64,000 bases of DNA from Prinsepia uniflora (taxonomy: Eukaryota; Streptophyta; Magnoliopsida; Rosales; Rosaceae), in contig CM064862.1 of assembly GCA_032719365.1 (NCBI GenBank), positions 5,296,001-5,360,000 on the forward strand. The letters run 5' to 3'. Both the position numbers and the translations under genes were made by a program. The notes under the pieces are model-generated. The model was not told the origin of the DNA and did no database searches. It worked only from the letters and a program-made list of their open reading frames with translations. Shown here piece after piece: positions 1 to 11,430 of the stretch (its first letter is position 1; the number at the start of each line of letters is the position of its first letter).

Positions 1-155
1 AGTAAAGAAAAAGCTGGAGAAACAACCCAACGTTAGAAAAATGAAGAAACAAAATATAACTTTCTGAACCTGGTCTCTTTAAACCAGACCCAGCCAATCA
101 ATTTACTGGGTGTTGTTAATCTTGATGGTAACGAACGGACTTCACATTTATATCA

Positions 156-2471
156 TCAATCCTTAAAAATGTTAAAACTTGATGGTCCGACAGTGTCAGT
201 GAACCCTCTTACTGACAGATCAGGTGCAGGTTGCTTTTTCTCCAGTAGTAAATCATGATCTATATAGATGACAACAATCGTGATATCATCATGAAAGAAC
301 CGCCTTACTCCCTTTTCAACCTTCTTGAGATCATCGTATCTCATCTCCCGTTTCCTAGCTGCCTCGCTTAGAGCTGTCTTAAGAAGTCTTTTTGCAATTC
401 CCTGGCATTTGTGAAAAGACGAGAAAAAAGAGTGGATATCTAGATAAAAGGAAACATTGAGGAAAGAGGCATTCTAAGAGAGAGAAAAAAAACATACTGC
501 TCGAGGGTTATTATGTACAATCTCCGCAGCTTCCTGATTTGTCATCTGTTCCCATAGCCCATCAGATGCAAATATTATGAATTTATCATTGGGTTGTAGA
601 ACTTTAGTGCATACAGAAGGTTCAGCTGTTAGCACAGGCCGGCCAAGGGGTACAGGAAGGTGGAACCTCGGAAAGGAAGGATCAAGTGAAAATTCTGGCC
701 TTTTCAAGTATGCATCGCCGATAGATCTAGATACCTGATAGGAAGCAAGGAACACACAAGAAGATATATAAATGCAACCGAAAAGGGAAGGGATGCCGGG
801 CCTCTGGGACTGACATGGTATCAAATTGACATAAAAAGGGTGTATTACAAACCCCAAGAGAAAATGCATGCATTTGGTTCGCATACATACATGTACTGAG
901 GCAACATGTGCCGATACTACCACAATCCTTATGCATCCAAGACAGTTATGGTAAGGTAGTTGCAAACATATAAAATCGTAAGTCACAAATAACTAAACGG
1001 ACTTCTTTTAGAAAGTGGGCATCCTTCCCACAAATCATAAGTCACAAGTAGGCAATAACTTTACAAACTACAGTTCGGTCTACCCCAAAAGTGATTGGAG
1101 GCAACATCAGATCATGCATATTGTGTACACATATTATTTGTACAAGCAACAAATAGGATGATAAAAACAATCGTGGTAACTAGAAAAGGACAAAAGTGAG
1201 CAAACCTGTATGATTCCTTTGATACGCCAAACTCCGTTCTTCATAACTACAATATGTGCATCATCTGGATGCAAGGACCTCAATTCTTGTCGAACCTCCT
1301 CCATACTTGCATTGTGCTCCCGATTTAGCTGCTCTGCAACAATCTTATTCGATCTACCTAAAGAACCAATTACCGCTCTTGAGTCTCCTAGATTAGCAAC
1401 ATACAATGTCCCTCTCCAGATGACTCCAACCAGACAACAAGACCCAACTGCTGCCATTAATGGTTTTATTCCACAAGTTCTACGTACGAGAGTAAGGAAA
1501 CCATCCTCAGTAGAAGAAAAGGCACTTCTAAGGATATCTTCAGATATGTTTCCCTTTTCTCGAGCATGTCCTGTAACACACTTAAATAAGTTGCAATTTG
1601 AAAAATCCAACAGCATGGAACAATAGCAACAGGGTAGTGAAGCCTAGTGCACAGAAATTATGCGGATAGCATTAGAATCTCGAGTAGGAAGATCTTAAAA
1701 ATCCAACACACAAGAAGTGAATAATGATAATAAAATTCATCAGAGAAACAAAATTCCCATGTAATGTAATTGAGCATTCAAATCCACTCCAACTGTGCTG
1801 AACAAGATAAACAACATAACTCAACTTCCAATTGAGCTGATTAATGGAACTAGTTCTGTCTTCTTCCTTCATTTTTCAAGATGAATACATGAAATAAAAA
1901 CCCGAATGACAAAGGGTGAGTTTGAGATGTAGAGAAGGAAAAAAAAAAAAAATTAACTATTAGAGAAAGGACCAAAGAGTTTGATCTGAAACAATTATGA
2001 CCATCAAACCAACATACAATTCAAATTTAAAATGAAAAGATACAAACCATTTAAAAACACACAAATTCACAAATTAAACACAACCCAACAAAACAACACA
2101 CAACAGCAATCCCAACAAAAAGAAAGAAGAAGAAAAAAAATCAAGAAACCAAAAAAAATAGGGAGCTCACTCATAAGATGAAGAAAGAGGTGGTCAGAAA
2201 TGAAGCGAGAGGCGTCTGGTCCGCCATGTCCGTCATAAACACCAACAAAGGTGGCGTCACGGCCAGTCTCAACCTGGCTTTGATCCTCAAGAACTTCATT
2301 GGCCTGAACCACAGCGAAGGAGAATTCACCATACGAGTGCTTGTCAAGGCTTCTGCACCATAACAAAGGGTCTTCAAGGGAAGAATCATCAAGTTCATCC
2401 TTGCTCATACGGGCATATCTCCTCACTGGCTTCCAACACGACCACGCTATCCTTGCCAGCCACGAAAACAT
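156..2471 (-). CDS. Protein phosphatase 2C, plant clade D type (4 exons, 382 aa)
   Basis: Predicted exons on the minus strand are 2471-2171, 1570-1206, 734-498 and 401-156; all introns are GT..AG and the joined frame is 1,149 nt with its stop at 156-158. The product is a metal-dependent Ser/Thr phosphatase of the PPM/PP2C family. Metal-binding motifs are all present: DGHGG (residues 80-84), GDSRAV (162-167), ASDG (278-281) and HDD near 338-340. VSRSIGD opens exon 3. The N-terminal tract with RYARMSKDELDDSSLEDP and the absence of a long regulatory extension resemble plant clade D. In Arabidopsis, members of that clade act on plasma-membrane H+-ATPase and are inhibited by SAUR proteins; that role here is inference from the family. 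The length matches the usual 370-400 aa. The ATG at 2471 is the first in the exon and gives the family N-terminus. No broken residues were seen. Confidence 0.93.
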
Positions 2472-3783
2472 CCCTCATTTCCCAAAAGCAGCACTCTTAT
2501 GCTCTGTATTTCAACTACCCATTTGTCAGTTTGTGGGAAAAAATAAAAATTAAAGATTTGACTCACTGGGCTTGATAAAGTTCAGAACTTTGGGCAAGAT
2601 TGGTGGTTGGGATTGGAAAAAAGCAAAAAAAAAAAAAATCTAATTTTGAGTGCCAGAACTAAAAAAGATTGGTGTGTTTGTTCAGTCTTCTGTGTTTTTT
2701 TGAGGATTTGGTTCACTGGGTTTGATAAAGTTCGAAACTTTGGGGAAAATTTAAGGTCCCAAAAAAAAGTTTCGATTTTCAGAGCAAGAGCTTGGAACGC
2801 TTGGTGGGTTTTGCGCCTTGTGGAGTCTTTTTCTGTTTCTCAGTTTTTGGGAGAGAGAGGTTCTGCAGAGCAGCAACAACTACTGCGTGGAATGGAAGGG
2901 AAAGTTGACGAAAGCGTGTGAGAGGCACTTTTTTCTTTTCTCCTGTTTTTTCTCTTCAATTTTCGTTTTTAAGAAATGGTCGTTTCATATTGACGTAAAT
3001 ACCATTGATCTCATGACTAAATTACAGGTATGCCACTATTGAGATGATAACCGGCAGTGGATTTGGCACGACTCTCTTTTCTTTTCAAATAAATTTCTTT
3101 CCCTTTTTGTTAGAATTCAAATTATTTTCTTGCGTGGGTCTCACCTTAACATTATTCAGCTCAGTATTATCAATGGTCTTTTTCTAAGTTTCTGTTTTGT
3201 CTTTCTATATTTTATTGCAAAATAAACTGGGAAATTTTTAAAACTATTAAAATGACCGGAGGGCGTCCTCTTTGTTGTTATTTTTATATTATGAATTTAA
3301 AATTTTAATAGGAGCCTTTAGCAATGTAGAGGTGCTCTTAATATGAAATTTGAAATTAAAAAAGTAAGAATACTTATCTTCGTATGTCTATGTTCTAGGA
3401 ATAAGTCTGGTATTTTTTTTTATATATAATTATATTGGAAAATGAGAATTATAATAAGGACATAGTTTTCTCGAGAAAACCAGTTCTCTTATAATATGTA
3501 GATTGGGTATCGAACGCATCGATTACCACATAATCGTACATAACCTTCATTATTGTACTGAAATTAGAATTTGAGCCCCTACCACTCCGACCTTAGTTCG
3601 AACCAATTTAAAAAATAAAGTAAAAAATAAAAGGTGAATTTAAATTTTCACAAATTGAGAAGGAAAAACACATTCATGTTCTTTATCTATACAACCCATA
3701 CATCATTTAATTAATCTAAATATTTAAATTTGAGGTTGAAACTTGAGTGGATGAGTAGAATATATTTGTTTTAGTTAATATTA
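2472..3783. other. PP2C upstream region and AT-rich intergenic DNA
   Basis: This stretch should hold the promoter and 5' leader of the PP2C gene, which reads leftwards from 2471. An imperfect duplication is visible: the tract around 2557-2602 (CACTGGGCTTGATAAAGTTC) recurs at 2707-2752 with a few changes, about 150 bp apart. A perfect 16-bp palindrome (GTTTTCTCGAGAAAAC) lies near 3463-3478. The rest is AT-rich and no convincing gene was found in it. Confidence 0.5.
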
Positions 3784-3788
3784 GTATG
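3784..3788. repeat. Target-site duplication GTATG, left copy (TAT element)
   Basis: GTATG stands directly before the TGTTGATG LTR end and again at 24739-24743, directly after the far LTR ends in GAACA. A perfect 5-bp duplication is the normal integrase footprint of Ty3/gypsy elements, so both outer ends are intact. Confidence 0.95.
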
Positions 3789-4278
3789 TGTTGATGCAAG
3801 AAATGGATCAACCTACTCCTGCCTCGCTGAGCTTCCTTCGCGATCCCCCTCGAAATATTGTGGCCTGCACAGGAAGAGGGTAAATGCAAAGGGACACCGG
3901 TGTGATGCCGGCCGAACAGTCTCCGATGCCTAAGTCAGTTAGGTAGAAGGGTACTGTTGTAATTTAGACAGCATGAGGGCAAGATTGTCATTACCTTTTG
4001 GAGGGGGATGCCCTTGTATTTATAGTAGCATTGAATGTGTTTGTTGGTGTTTGTCAATGTGGGATAAATGTTGCTGCCTCTAGGAGTTTGACAGGTGTCC
4101 TGTGGTGGTCCCGGATAGCATTTATGACTTGTCAGTAAGCCTTGCCGACCGGATTTGGTCTTCCTATGTCGTTCTTGGCTTTGTTAGCGTAATCTGAGAC
4201 TTGCCTGGGACTGGTGGAGCAGGAGCAGGTCAGATTGGTTCGGGATTTTGACCAGGCCGACCAGTTTAGGTACGAACA
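3789..4278 (-). repeat. 3' LTR of the TAT element
   Basis: Read on the minus strand it begins TGTTCGTACC and ends CATCAACA, giving the usual TG..CA ends. It is 490 bp and matches 24249-24738 except for two substitutions. A TATAAATA box lies on the minus strand at 4017-4024. Confidence 0.95.
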
Positions 4279-4290
4279 GAAGTCCCCCAA
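4279..4290 (-). promoter_or_regulatory. Probable polypurine tract of the TAT element
   Basis: On the minus strand the bases next to the 3' LTR read TTGGGGGACTTC, the expected place for the plus-strand primer. A second, similar G-run (CTTGGGGGACTGGGGAC) lies at about 4369-4385, so which one is used is uncertain. Confidence 0.55.
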
Positions 4291-4440
4291 GTCGTTGACT
4301 GAGGTGGATTGCCTCGGTTGAGGGCTTGTATTATGCTTGTCGGCCTGTTCTGGTGCGTAGTATGCTAGTCCCCAGTCCCCCAAGCCCTTGACAGAGGAGA
4401 AAAAACGAAGGATGGGAGTTTAAAACTGGCGTTGGACGGG

Positions 4441-5070
4441 TGTACGTGGGTGGCCGATCGGCCTAGGGGTGCCCTGCAGGCCGACCACCTTGATCGACCA
4501 GCCTGCGCAGGACCTTGCACGATGAGGTGACCGATCGGCCTAGGGGGTACCCTGAAGGCCGATCACATGTCACTTGGTGCCAAGGTGAAGGATGTCACCT
4601 TGGTCGGTCAGCTGGCGTAGGACCTTGCACGATGAGGTGACCGATCGGCCTAGGGGGTACCCTGAAGGCCGATCACATGTCACTTGGTGCCAAGGTGAAG
4701 GGTGTCACCTTGGTCGGTCAGCTTGCGCAGGACCTTGCACGATGAGGTGACCGATCGGCCTAGGGGGTACCCTGAAGGCCGATCACATGTCACTTGGTGC
4801 CAAGGTGAAGGATGTCACCTTGGTCGGTCAGCTGGCGCAGGACCTTGCACGATGAGGTGACCGATCGGCCTAGGGGGTACCCTGAAGGCCGATCACATGT
4901 CACTTGGTGCCAAGGTGAAGGATGTCACCTTGGTCGGTCAGCTGGCGCAGGACCTTGCACGATGAGGTGACCGATCGGCCTAGGGGGTACCCTGAAGGCC
5001 GATCACATGTCACTTGGTGCCAAGGTGAAGGATGTCACCTTGGTCGGTCAGCTGGCGCAGGACCTTACAC
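4441..5070. repeat. 110-bp tandem repeat array in the TAT 3' region
   Basis: The start word GATGAGGTGA recurs at 4521, 4631, 4741, 4851 and 4961, an exact 110-bp period, giving five near-identical units up to 5070, with a degenerate unit before them. Each unit contains CCGATCGGCC and the opposed tracts GTCACCTTGG and CCAAGGTGA, so it can fold. Tandem arrays in the hypervariable 3' untranslated region are known from TAT/Ogre-type elements and have been proposed as satellite seeds. Here the array also lies just upstream of the antisense gene's TATA box. Confidence 0.95.
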
Positions 5071-5202
5071 CACCCTGTAGTGCGGTTTAAATGCGCGTGC
5101 AAATCGAGGTGACCCTTCCGCTGATCGAGGTCGAGGTGACGGTTGGGCTGGCCGACCATGGTAATAACGGCTAGTTTTTAAACCATGGTTAGAATTGGCT
5201 AG

Positions 5203-5209
5203 TATAAAA
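5203..5209 (+). promoter_or_regulatory. TATA box of the antisense gene
   Basis: TATAAAA lies about 325 bp before the antisense start codon, in a plus-strand context unlike the surrounding GC-rich sequence. A plausible leader intron follows (donor GTACGT at 5359, acceptor TTTGTAG ending at 5527), placing the ATG at 5528 directly after the splice junction. This is inferred from sequence only. Confidence 0.6.
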
Positions 5210-5527
5210 GGAGTGGAGCCAAGTTCACTTTTTACTTTGTGCGTCCAAGTGAATTGTGAGTTTTCGTGAGAGAAGTACAAAGGCGATTTCCGGCGAGGCA
5301 AGGCGATTTCCGAACAAGCTTCACGGCGGTGCTCACGGCGACTTCCAAGCAAAACACGGTACGTAAACCTTTGACCTTGTGATTTTGGATTCAAAGTTTG
5401 TCTTTTGCAAGAACATGGGATGAACACATATGCATGTTTGTCCCGTGGTTTCTAGATCCGATAGGTCGGCCAGTAAGGAGAGTCGCGTTGTTTCCCATTC
5501 TTAGGAAGGTTTTTTATATATTTGTAG

Positions 5528-8134
5528 ATGGTGTCTGAAGATTCTCAAGGCACGGACGCCCGGTCTGGAAATGCCTTCGAGGATGATTCAACGGCTTCGG
5601 CCGCTTCTGACACACGGTTGAGGACGAGTGGATCGGCTTCAACTTCAGGGACATCTCGGCCAGAGGTGAATCTGAGGTCGCAGGCCGAGGAAGATAAGGA
5701 TCTGGAGGAGGAGCTTGAAAAAGCTTTTGCCCAGATTCCAGACGAGGCTGTTTCGGCCATTGGTGAGGCCGAACGGTTGATCGTTGATGTAGATTCGGTG
5801 GGGCAGACCGATGTTTTTGAAGGCATTCCCCTCGTATCAGGCCGGTCGAGAGAAAGGGAAGCTGTGGGGACAAGCGATCAAGATGCGACATCCAGGCCGA
5901 TGTTGATTGAGATTGATGTGGATAATGCGATGAAGCAGGTGACCGTTGCGACATCCGTCTATCACATTAATCGTCAGCTGAGTACGATCAAATGGGATGA
6001 TATTCAGGCATACCGAGAGACGTTTCACGTGCCCGATTCAGTTGTGATGCGGCTGATTGGGGATAGCGACATGCCGAGTGATCCTCCGGAGCCGTGGACG
6101 ACCTTCCATCCGGACGTCTTTACGCATGGAGTCATCCTGCCCCTCCATCCTTGGGTGCAAAGGATGGTTGCCCAGGTTGGGGTGGCCATCGGTCAAATCA
6201 ACCCCAACACCTGGATTGCCCTGACAGGGGTGTACACGGCCTTCAAGCTGGCCGGGAAAGGAGAGCCGTCCTGGGGGAACATAAATTACCTCTACCAGTT
6301 TAGAAGGGATAAAACGGGGTGGATTTATGTGGAGGCTCGAGATAGGAAGACCCGGGGGCCGTTCATATGGGACATGCCCACATCGCAAAAGGCATGGAAA
6401 CACCGTTTTGTGTTGGTTTGTGGAGACTGGGAGGGGTCCTACCTAACCGACCAAGATAGGAGAATTCCGAGGAATTATCAGTCAAAAGGTGTGACTAGTG
6501 TTAGGCTTGGAGGTCGGCTAGGGATTGTTGTTTGTTTGTTGTTTTTGTAGGTCGTGGCTAATGTGTCTTTGTTTTGTTTTTTTTTTTTTTTGCAGAGGTG
6601 TTCAAGTGTCCGAGCGTGACCGACCAGGAAAAAGCTGACTGTGTGGAACTGTTCGAGAGGCTTGACCGAACAGAAAGGAGTAGGGATTTCTTGCGACTTC
6701 CCCAGAATTTGCTGAAGGTCGGCCTGATATCGGAACTTCGTAAGTATCGACTCACCAGGCCGTGTGTAAGTGTTGGCTTTCCTGGATAAGTGACCGATTT
6801 TTTGTTTATTTTTTGTGCAGCTCCTCCGGATTACGTGCTTGCTGCGGCCACCCAGTGCTCGAACCGAATGGCTAAGATCCAAGAGATAATGAAGCAGGCC
6901 GAGGATGCGAAGGCCGAGGCTCAGAAAGCTGGGGCGTCATCCCGAGTGGACTTCAGGCAGCCGCTGAAGACAAAGTCTTCGGCCCGAGTGAAACCGAGGC
7001 TGCGGATAGCCGGGGGGTCCAGTCAAGCTGGGGAACAGCCGGCAACTGATGTGGATGAAGCAACGCTGGAGCCCCTTGAGCCCTTATTCTCAAGTCCCCC
7101 TGCGTCGGCCGGTGAGAAGAGGAAGGCGGTGCTCGGCAGTTCTCCGGTCGTCATCGAAATTGATGATGCGGCCGAGCAGAGGAGAAAGTTTGTGGCCGAG
7201 GCTCGACTAAAGAAGAAAAAGAAACTGGCCGAGAGGAAGGAGAACAAGGATGACGAGGAGCCGGCCGAGAAAAAGCGGCAGAAGAGGCAGGCCGAGGTGG
7301 AGACCCTGGAACAGGTGAGGAACATGGTCGTACCGTCGCAGACCTCCCTGTTGGCTGGCCGACAGGTGCCGAAGAAGCTAAAAAGGCCGACGCTGGACTC
7401 GTCGATCAAGTCATACTTCGTCAATGCGGAAGGGGAGCCGGACTTGGTCAGGACGACTGAGGTGGATGACAGTTGGCGGCACCTGAGCACGGCCTTCCAT
7501 CCCTCGCAGCTGGACTTTATGAACACGGTGGTCCGGGGGTCCCAGTATGAGTTGGGTGAAATAGCCGAAGTGCAGCCGAGGGACTTTGCCGACCGTTGTG
7601 ACAAGACCATGCGGCTTGGCTCTCATGTAAGTTTCTGTTTCACCTTTTTGTTGTTATTATCTTTGTTTTTGGGACTAATGCGGCATGTGAGTTGTGCAGT
7701 TTCTTGGAGAAGTGTTCTCGACCTTCCGCCATGCCAGCAACCTCAGGCAGCAAGCCTTGGATATGAAACGAGAAGTGGAAGGGAGAGAGCACGCCTTGGC
7801 CGGCAATCAAAGACTATTCAACCAGGCGCTCGAGGCCAAGGCGGAGCTTGAGCTGAAGGTAAAGGCCCTGGAGGTGGAAGCAGCTGCGAGGGCCGAAGAG
7901 GCTAGGCGGGTCCAAGCCGAGTTGGAAGAGTCCAGGGCAAGGTTGGCTGAGCAGGAGGCGGCCAATGCAAGACTAGCCGAGCAGTTGATCTCGGCCAAAA
8001 AGGTGGGGATAGAGGAATATAAGGCTTCTCAGGAATGCGAGAAGACCTTCATGAAGTTCGGGGCTGCCTTGGAGGATGGCTTCTACAAGAAGTTGTTGCT
8101 GTCTAACCCGGGGGTCTCCATTGCCTTCCCCTAG
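5528..8134 (+). CDS. Antisense spliced gene of the TAT element (plant transposon-protein domain)
   Basis: Predicted exons are 5528-6488, 6596-6739, 6821-7626 and 7700-8134; all introns are short (81-107 nt, with a long T-run before the first acceptor) and GT..AG, and the frame stays open for 781 codons. Residues about 140-320 contain VILPLHPWVQ, QINPNTW and KAWKHRF, which resemble the plant 'putative gypsy type transposon' domain (Transposase_28, PF04195). This is followed by a lysine-rich tract (KKKKKLAERKE) that could be a nuclear signal, then an exon-4 coiled coil rich in A, E and R. The gene runs opposite to gag-pol and converges with pol. An in-frame TAG (8132-8134) is followed by 54 more open acidic codons up to the LARD insertion, so the stop may be a nonsense change. 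Function is unknown; related extra genes are reported in TAT elements. Confidence 0.8.
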
Positions 8135-8297
8135 CTCAAGTCCCCGCCGAGGGTTGAGGATTACCTGGATGATGACGGGAATCCTCTGCCCGATGAAGAG
8201 GAGGATCTGGAGTCCGATGAGGCCGACCAAGCTGAGGCTGAGAAGATAGGCAGTTCGCATGCCGAAGATGAAGAAACGACCGAGCTGGGTGGCGACG
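8135..8297 (+). pseudogene. Acidic 3' continuation of the antisense gene beyond the TAG
   Basis: The frame after the TAG at 8132-8134 stays open and is rich in D and E. It runs straight into the LARD insertion at 8298. On the far side, after the duplicated CGACG, the same frame meets TAG at 17904-17906 within two codons. The original gene therefore probably ended there, and the TAG at 8132 truncates it by about 57 residues. Confidence 0.6.
8293..8297. repeat. Target-site duplication CGACG, left copy (LARD-like element)
   Basis: CGACG precedes the TGACA end at 8298 and is repeated at 17894-17898 directly after the far end TTACA. The perfect match proves insertion into the antisense gene of the TAT element. 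Confidence 0.95.
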
Positions 8298-8829
8298 TGA
8301 CAGGACCCATCCCAATCCCCCCGGGATTACCATGGAATGTGCCCTGCTCCCGTCCAACAAGGGGTGTCAGACAAAGGATGACCAAGAGCCACTGCCCAAA
8401 CAGGGCATCCAGAGTGCGCAAGGATCGATGGAGGAGGTGTGCAATGTCCCAGTCTCTGCTGCAATCGCATCCGTGATCAACCTGAAGGGCATTAAAACCA
8501 AAAGCTGTGAGTGGACAAAAACCAGTAAGTTCATCAAATACATTTATAAGACATTTATGCCCTCCAATAAAAACGTATGCATGCCACAAAAACCAGTAAC
8601 CAAAACGTTTGCTCAACCGAGCCCTTAGGGCCTTAGCCCAAAAACCGTTAACCAAAAACCAAGTGTGGGAACTCAGCCCAAAACCGTGGAATACCACCAC
8701 CATACATATTAAAACCGTGTGGGTCACCACCCACTACCATAAATGAACATTAATTCAATAAAATCACACAAATCATAAATCCACCCGGAAAGCCATTTCA
8801 TTAAATCGTATTTTACCATTACCATCACC

Positions 8830-8952
8830 AGCATCCCTGATGCTAGACGTCCCTGACGTCATGTCTCACGGTTTCATAAGCTACGCGTGCTGCCCGGGGT
8901 CTCTCCGGGTCCATATATCTGACATCCCTGATGTCTGACGTCCCTGACGTCA
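8830..8952. repeat. Hairpin array with CCCTG loops (first array, left LARD LTR)
   Basis: Successive 14-17 nt inverted repeats share the loop CCCTG: AGCAT/ATGCT, GACGT/ACGTC, GACAT/ATGTC and TGACGT/ACGTCA. A CCCGG/CCGGG stem with a 7-nt loop sits among them. The arms differ while pairing is perfect. An identical array is at 15306-15428. Confidence 0.9.
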
Positions 8953-9179
8953 ATCATAGCAATCCTGCTCCTGAGTCATCATACGGTCCGGCTGCTCCGT
9001 ATAATGACCCCTCGCAGGCAATGCACCGTGACTTCCCTAGTGTCCCAGACATCTGGAGGAGACCATCATATATCCTTGTATCCAGATGGTATATGGAAAA
9101 CAGTTTTATTAAATCCTTTTATCACATCATTACAATGGGCCCTGCCCGAAATTTCCATAAAACCACGTAATCCCATTTA

Positions 9180-9441
9180 GGGTCCCTGACCCAAAATCAC
9201 AATTATTAAATATAGGGTCCCTGACCCAAAATCACATTTATAATCCAACTGGGCCTCATGCCCGCTTTTATGAACCACTGGGCCCACGGCCCGATTTGTA
9301 AACCAACTGGGCCCGCAGCCCGACCTTATAAACCCGCTGGGCCCACGGCCCGAATTCACAAATCAACTGGGCCCGCAGCCCGATTACGTACTCAAATGGA
9401 CTCCAAGTCCGAGATTTCCAAAACAAGTGGGCCTCAAGCCC
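9180..9441. repeat. Array of 13-nt GGGC-N5-GCCC hairpins (left LARD LTR)
   Basis: Nine 13-nt units occur at mostly 30-37 nt spacing, each with 4-bp arms and a 5-nt loop: GGGT/ACCC twice, GGGC/GCCC six times and GGAC/GTCC once. Examples are GGGCCTCATGCCC at 9251-9263 and GGGCCTCAAGCCC at 9429-9441. The same array is at 15656-15917, and related ones lie in other LTRs of the window. Confidence 0.88.
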
Positions 9442-11417
9442 GAATTCATCTTTCCAATATGAAAACCATTTTATCATATTATTTATTTAACCACAAACAC
9501 GCAAAACCACAAATAAACCGTTAATCCCGATATACGTGAAATACGGAAAACATCTCGAAATACGTGCAACATACCCAAAATCAATGCTCACAAATACCAT
9601 CATAGAAATCATGTATATAAACCATATAACACATTTAAGCATGCATAAGATTTATAAAACCAAAGTCCACTCACAGACCGTTTTAACCGTGTGCCTCGAT
9701 ACGCGTGCCACCAGCCCTCCCGGGCCACACCACTATCACCGGGACTCCCAGTCCTGTCCAAATCACATTAGAGGGTCACTAACCTCATTATTAACATCCT
9801 ATCAAAGTCCCGTAATTTTTCCGAATTTTTACTTATTTTTAAACTTGATTTAAAACCTTCGGACATCCCGAACACTATCGAGAGGGTGTCCGATCGACAC
9901 GAAACCAATTCCAAAATGTCCGTTACATCGAATAGATTAAAAGTCATGTTGGAAGTTTCCCCAAAATACCCTTCACGCGCCCCCACGCGCCAGGTCAACA
10001 TTCAGGTCAACAATGATGACGTCATGCTACAGTAACCGGGTTCTGAAACCGGGTCTGTAACCGGGTCGCCGTCGACCCGCGGCTTGACCCGATCACAGAT
10101 CGAGTTCCAGACCACCATTTTTGATGCGGTTTGATCCTATGGACTCGTCATAACCTCCTCTACGGTTCTGTGACATCCAAACTCATTTTTAGGTGGATTA
10201 AACTACCTGAAAACTGACGGGAAAATCAGCTGAGAACTCAGGTCATCCTCTCTGGCGACTCGTCGAGATTCCGGCCGTGGTTCATGGTCCAAAATGGTCG
10301 TCTAGGTTCCTAGGACATGTCTCAAAAACAAACAAACAATTTCAACGTCAAAAACGGACGTTTCGAAGCAGGGAAGTAAATCGGGTCTTCACGGTTTTTC
10401 AGACTTACCGCCGCCGTGTCGCCGCCGTGGCCCGTCCAGTCGTGGTCTGAGTCGTCCTAAGGTTCCAGTTTACCAGTCCCTGCGTTTGTTCAAGCCCAGA
10501 TATGAAGGTTTGGATGGTTGGACAATTGTTGGGCCGATCGGGTTCCTCTCGGGTCTGGGTGGTTTCCGGCCGTGCAGGGCGGCCGTGGTGGTGGTGGCCG
10601 TCGTCTGGAGGTGGCTGGGGTCTGTCTGGAGGTGTCTGATGCGTGGGTTGAGGTTGAGATGTGGTCTGGTGTGATTGTTCGAAGGGTGAGGGTGCACGGG
10701 TTTGAGAGAAAAATGAGAATGAATGTGAGTCTGATGGTTTAAGAACAAAATAAGAAAATGAAGCAACGGCTAGGATCAAATCTGGGTATAGGATGGAGGG
10801 TGAGGATTTAAGGAGATTAATTAATTAATTAACTAAATGGCCAACATAGATCCCTGATTTAAGGATTGAAGGGGATGATGACATGTGTCACTCATCAAGG
10901 GTCCAGATTGGTTTGGATTAAAATAATCAGATTTTATTATTATATTATTATTTTATTCTGAGTCTCGGTTAATCGCGTTCTACGTCCTTGACCATAACAT
11001 CGTCGTCGTAACTCCGATTTCGGCATGCCGCCTGTCGTTGGATTCGTATCGACGATACCTACGTAACGGTCCTTGGCCCTCGCCCATCGGACCTCCCGGT
11101 CAGAAAGTCAACATTTGGCCCCTAATAAGCCAAATTACCAAAATACCCCACAACTTCCGAACACCATAACTTTCTCTACGAATGTCGGAATCGAACGTGC
11201 CACCTGTCTATGAACTCGTGACGTCCCGAACTACGTCACGGTCATCGGTCAAAGTCCATTTGACCGCCCGAACAAAAAGTCAACATTTTGCCCACGACCA
11301 GGGGCAAAACGGTCATTTTGCACATTTTGTCCGATTCCGCCCTACTAACCACCGTTCAACCTCGCTAATCAAGATTAGTCGCTAAACTAATCCCGGAATT
11401 CGGGACGGGTCGTTACA

Positions 11418-11430
11418 ATCTTCCCTCCTT
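11418..11430 (-). promoter_or_regulatory. Polypurine tract of the LARD-like element
   Basis: The minus strand reads AAGGAGGGAAGAT directly before the 3' LTR start TGTAACG. This is the normal site and composition for the plus-strand primer. Confidence 0.85.

Larger units (their letters stand above)
8298..11417 (-). repeat. 3' LTR of the LARD-like element
   Basis: On the minus strand it begins TGTAACGACCCGTCCC and ends GGTCCTGTCA. It contains two arrays of tiny hairpins (8830-8952 and 9180-9441). ORFs of 60-190 codons inside it have no recognisable family and are not called. It matches 14774-17893 almost base for base. Confidence 0.95.

Noticed and set aside
7023..7610. 195-codon minus-strand frame rich in serine
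   Set aside because: It is the opposite strand of exon 3 of the antisense gene, which has the better codon pattern and splice sites.
8161..8730. 189-codon minus-strand frame, with a near copy at 14688-15206 and a related frame at 46051-46491
   Set aside because: These are repeats of LTR sequence. The frame is not kept across families and has no protein features.
9251..9441. Regularly spaced short repeats that could suggest a CRISPR array
   Set aside because: The units are 13-nt palindromes inside a plant LTR, spacers are not unique between LTR copies, and there are no cas genes.
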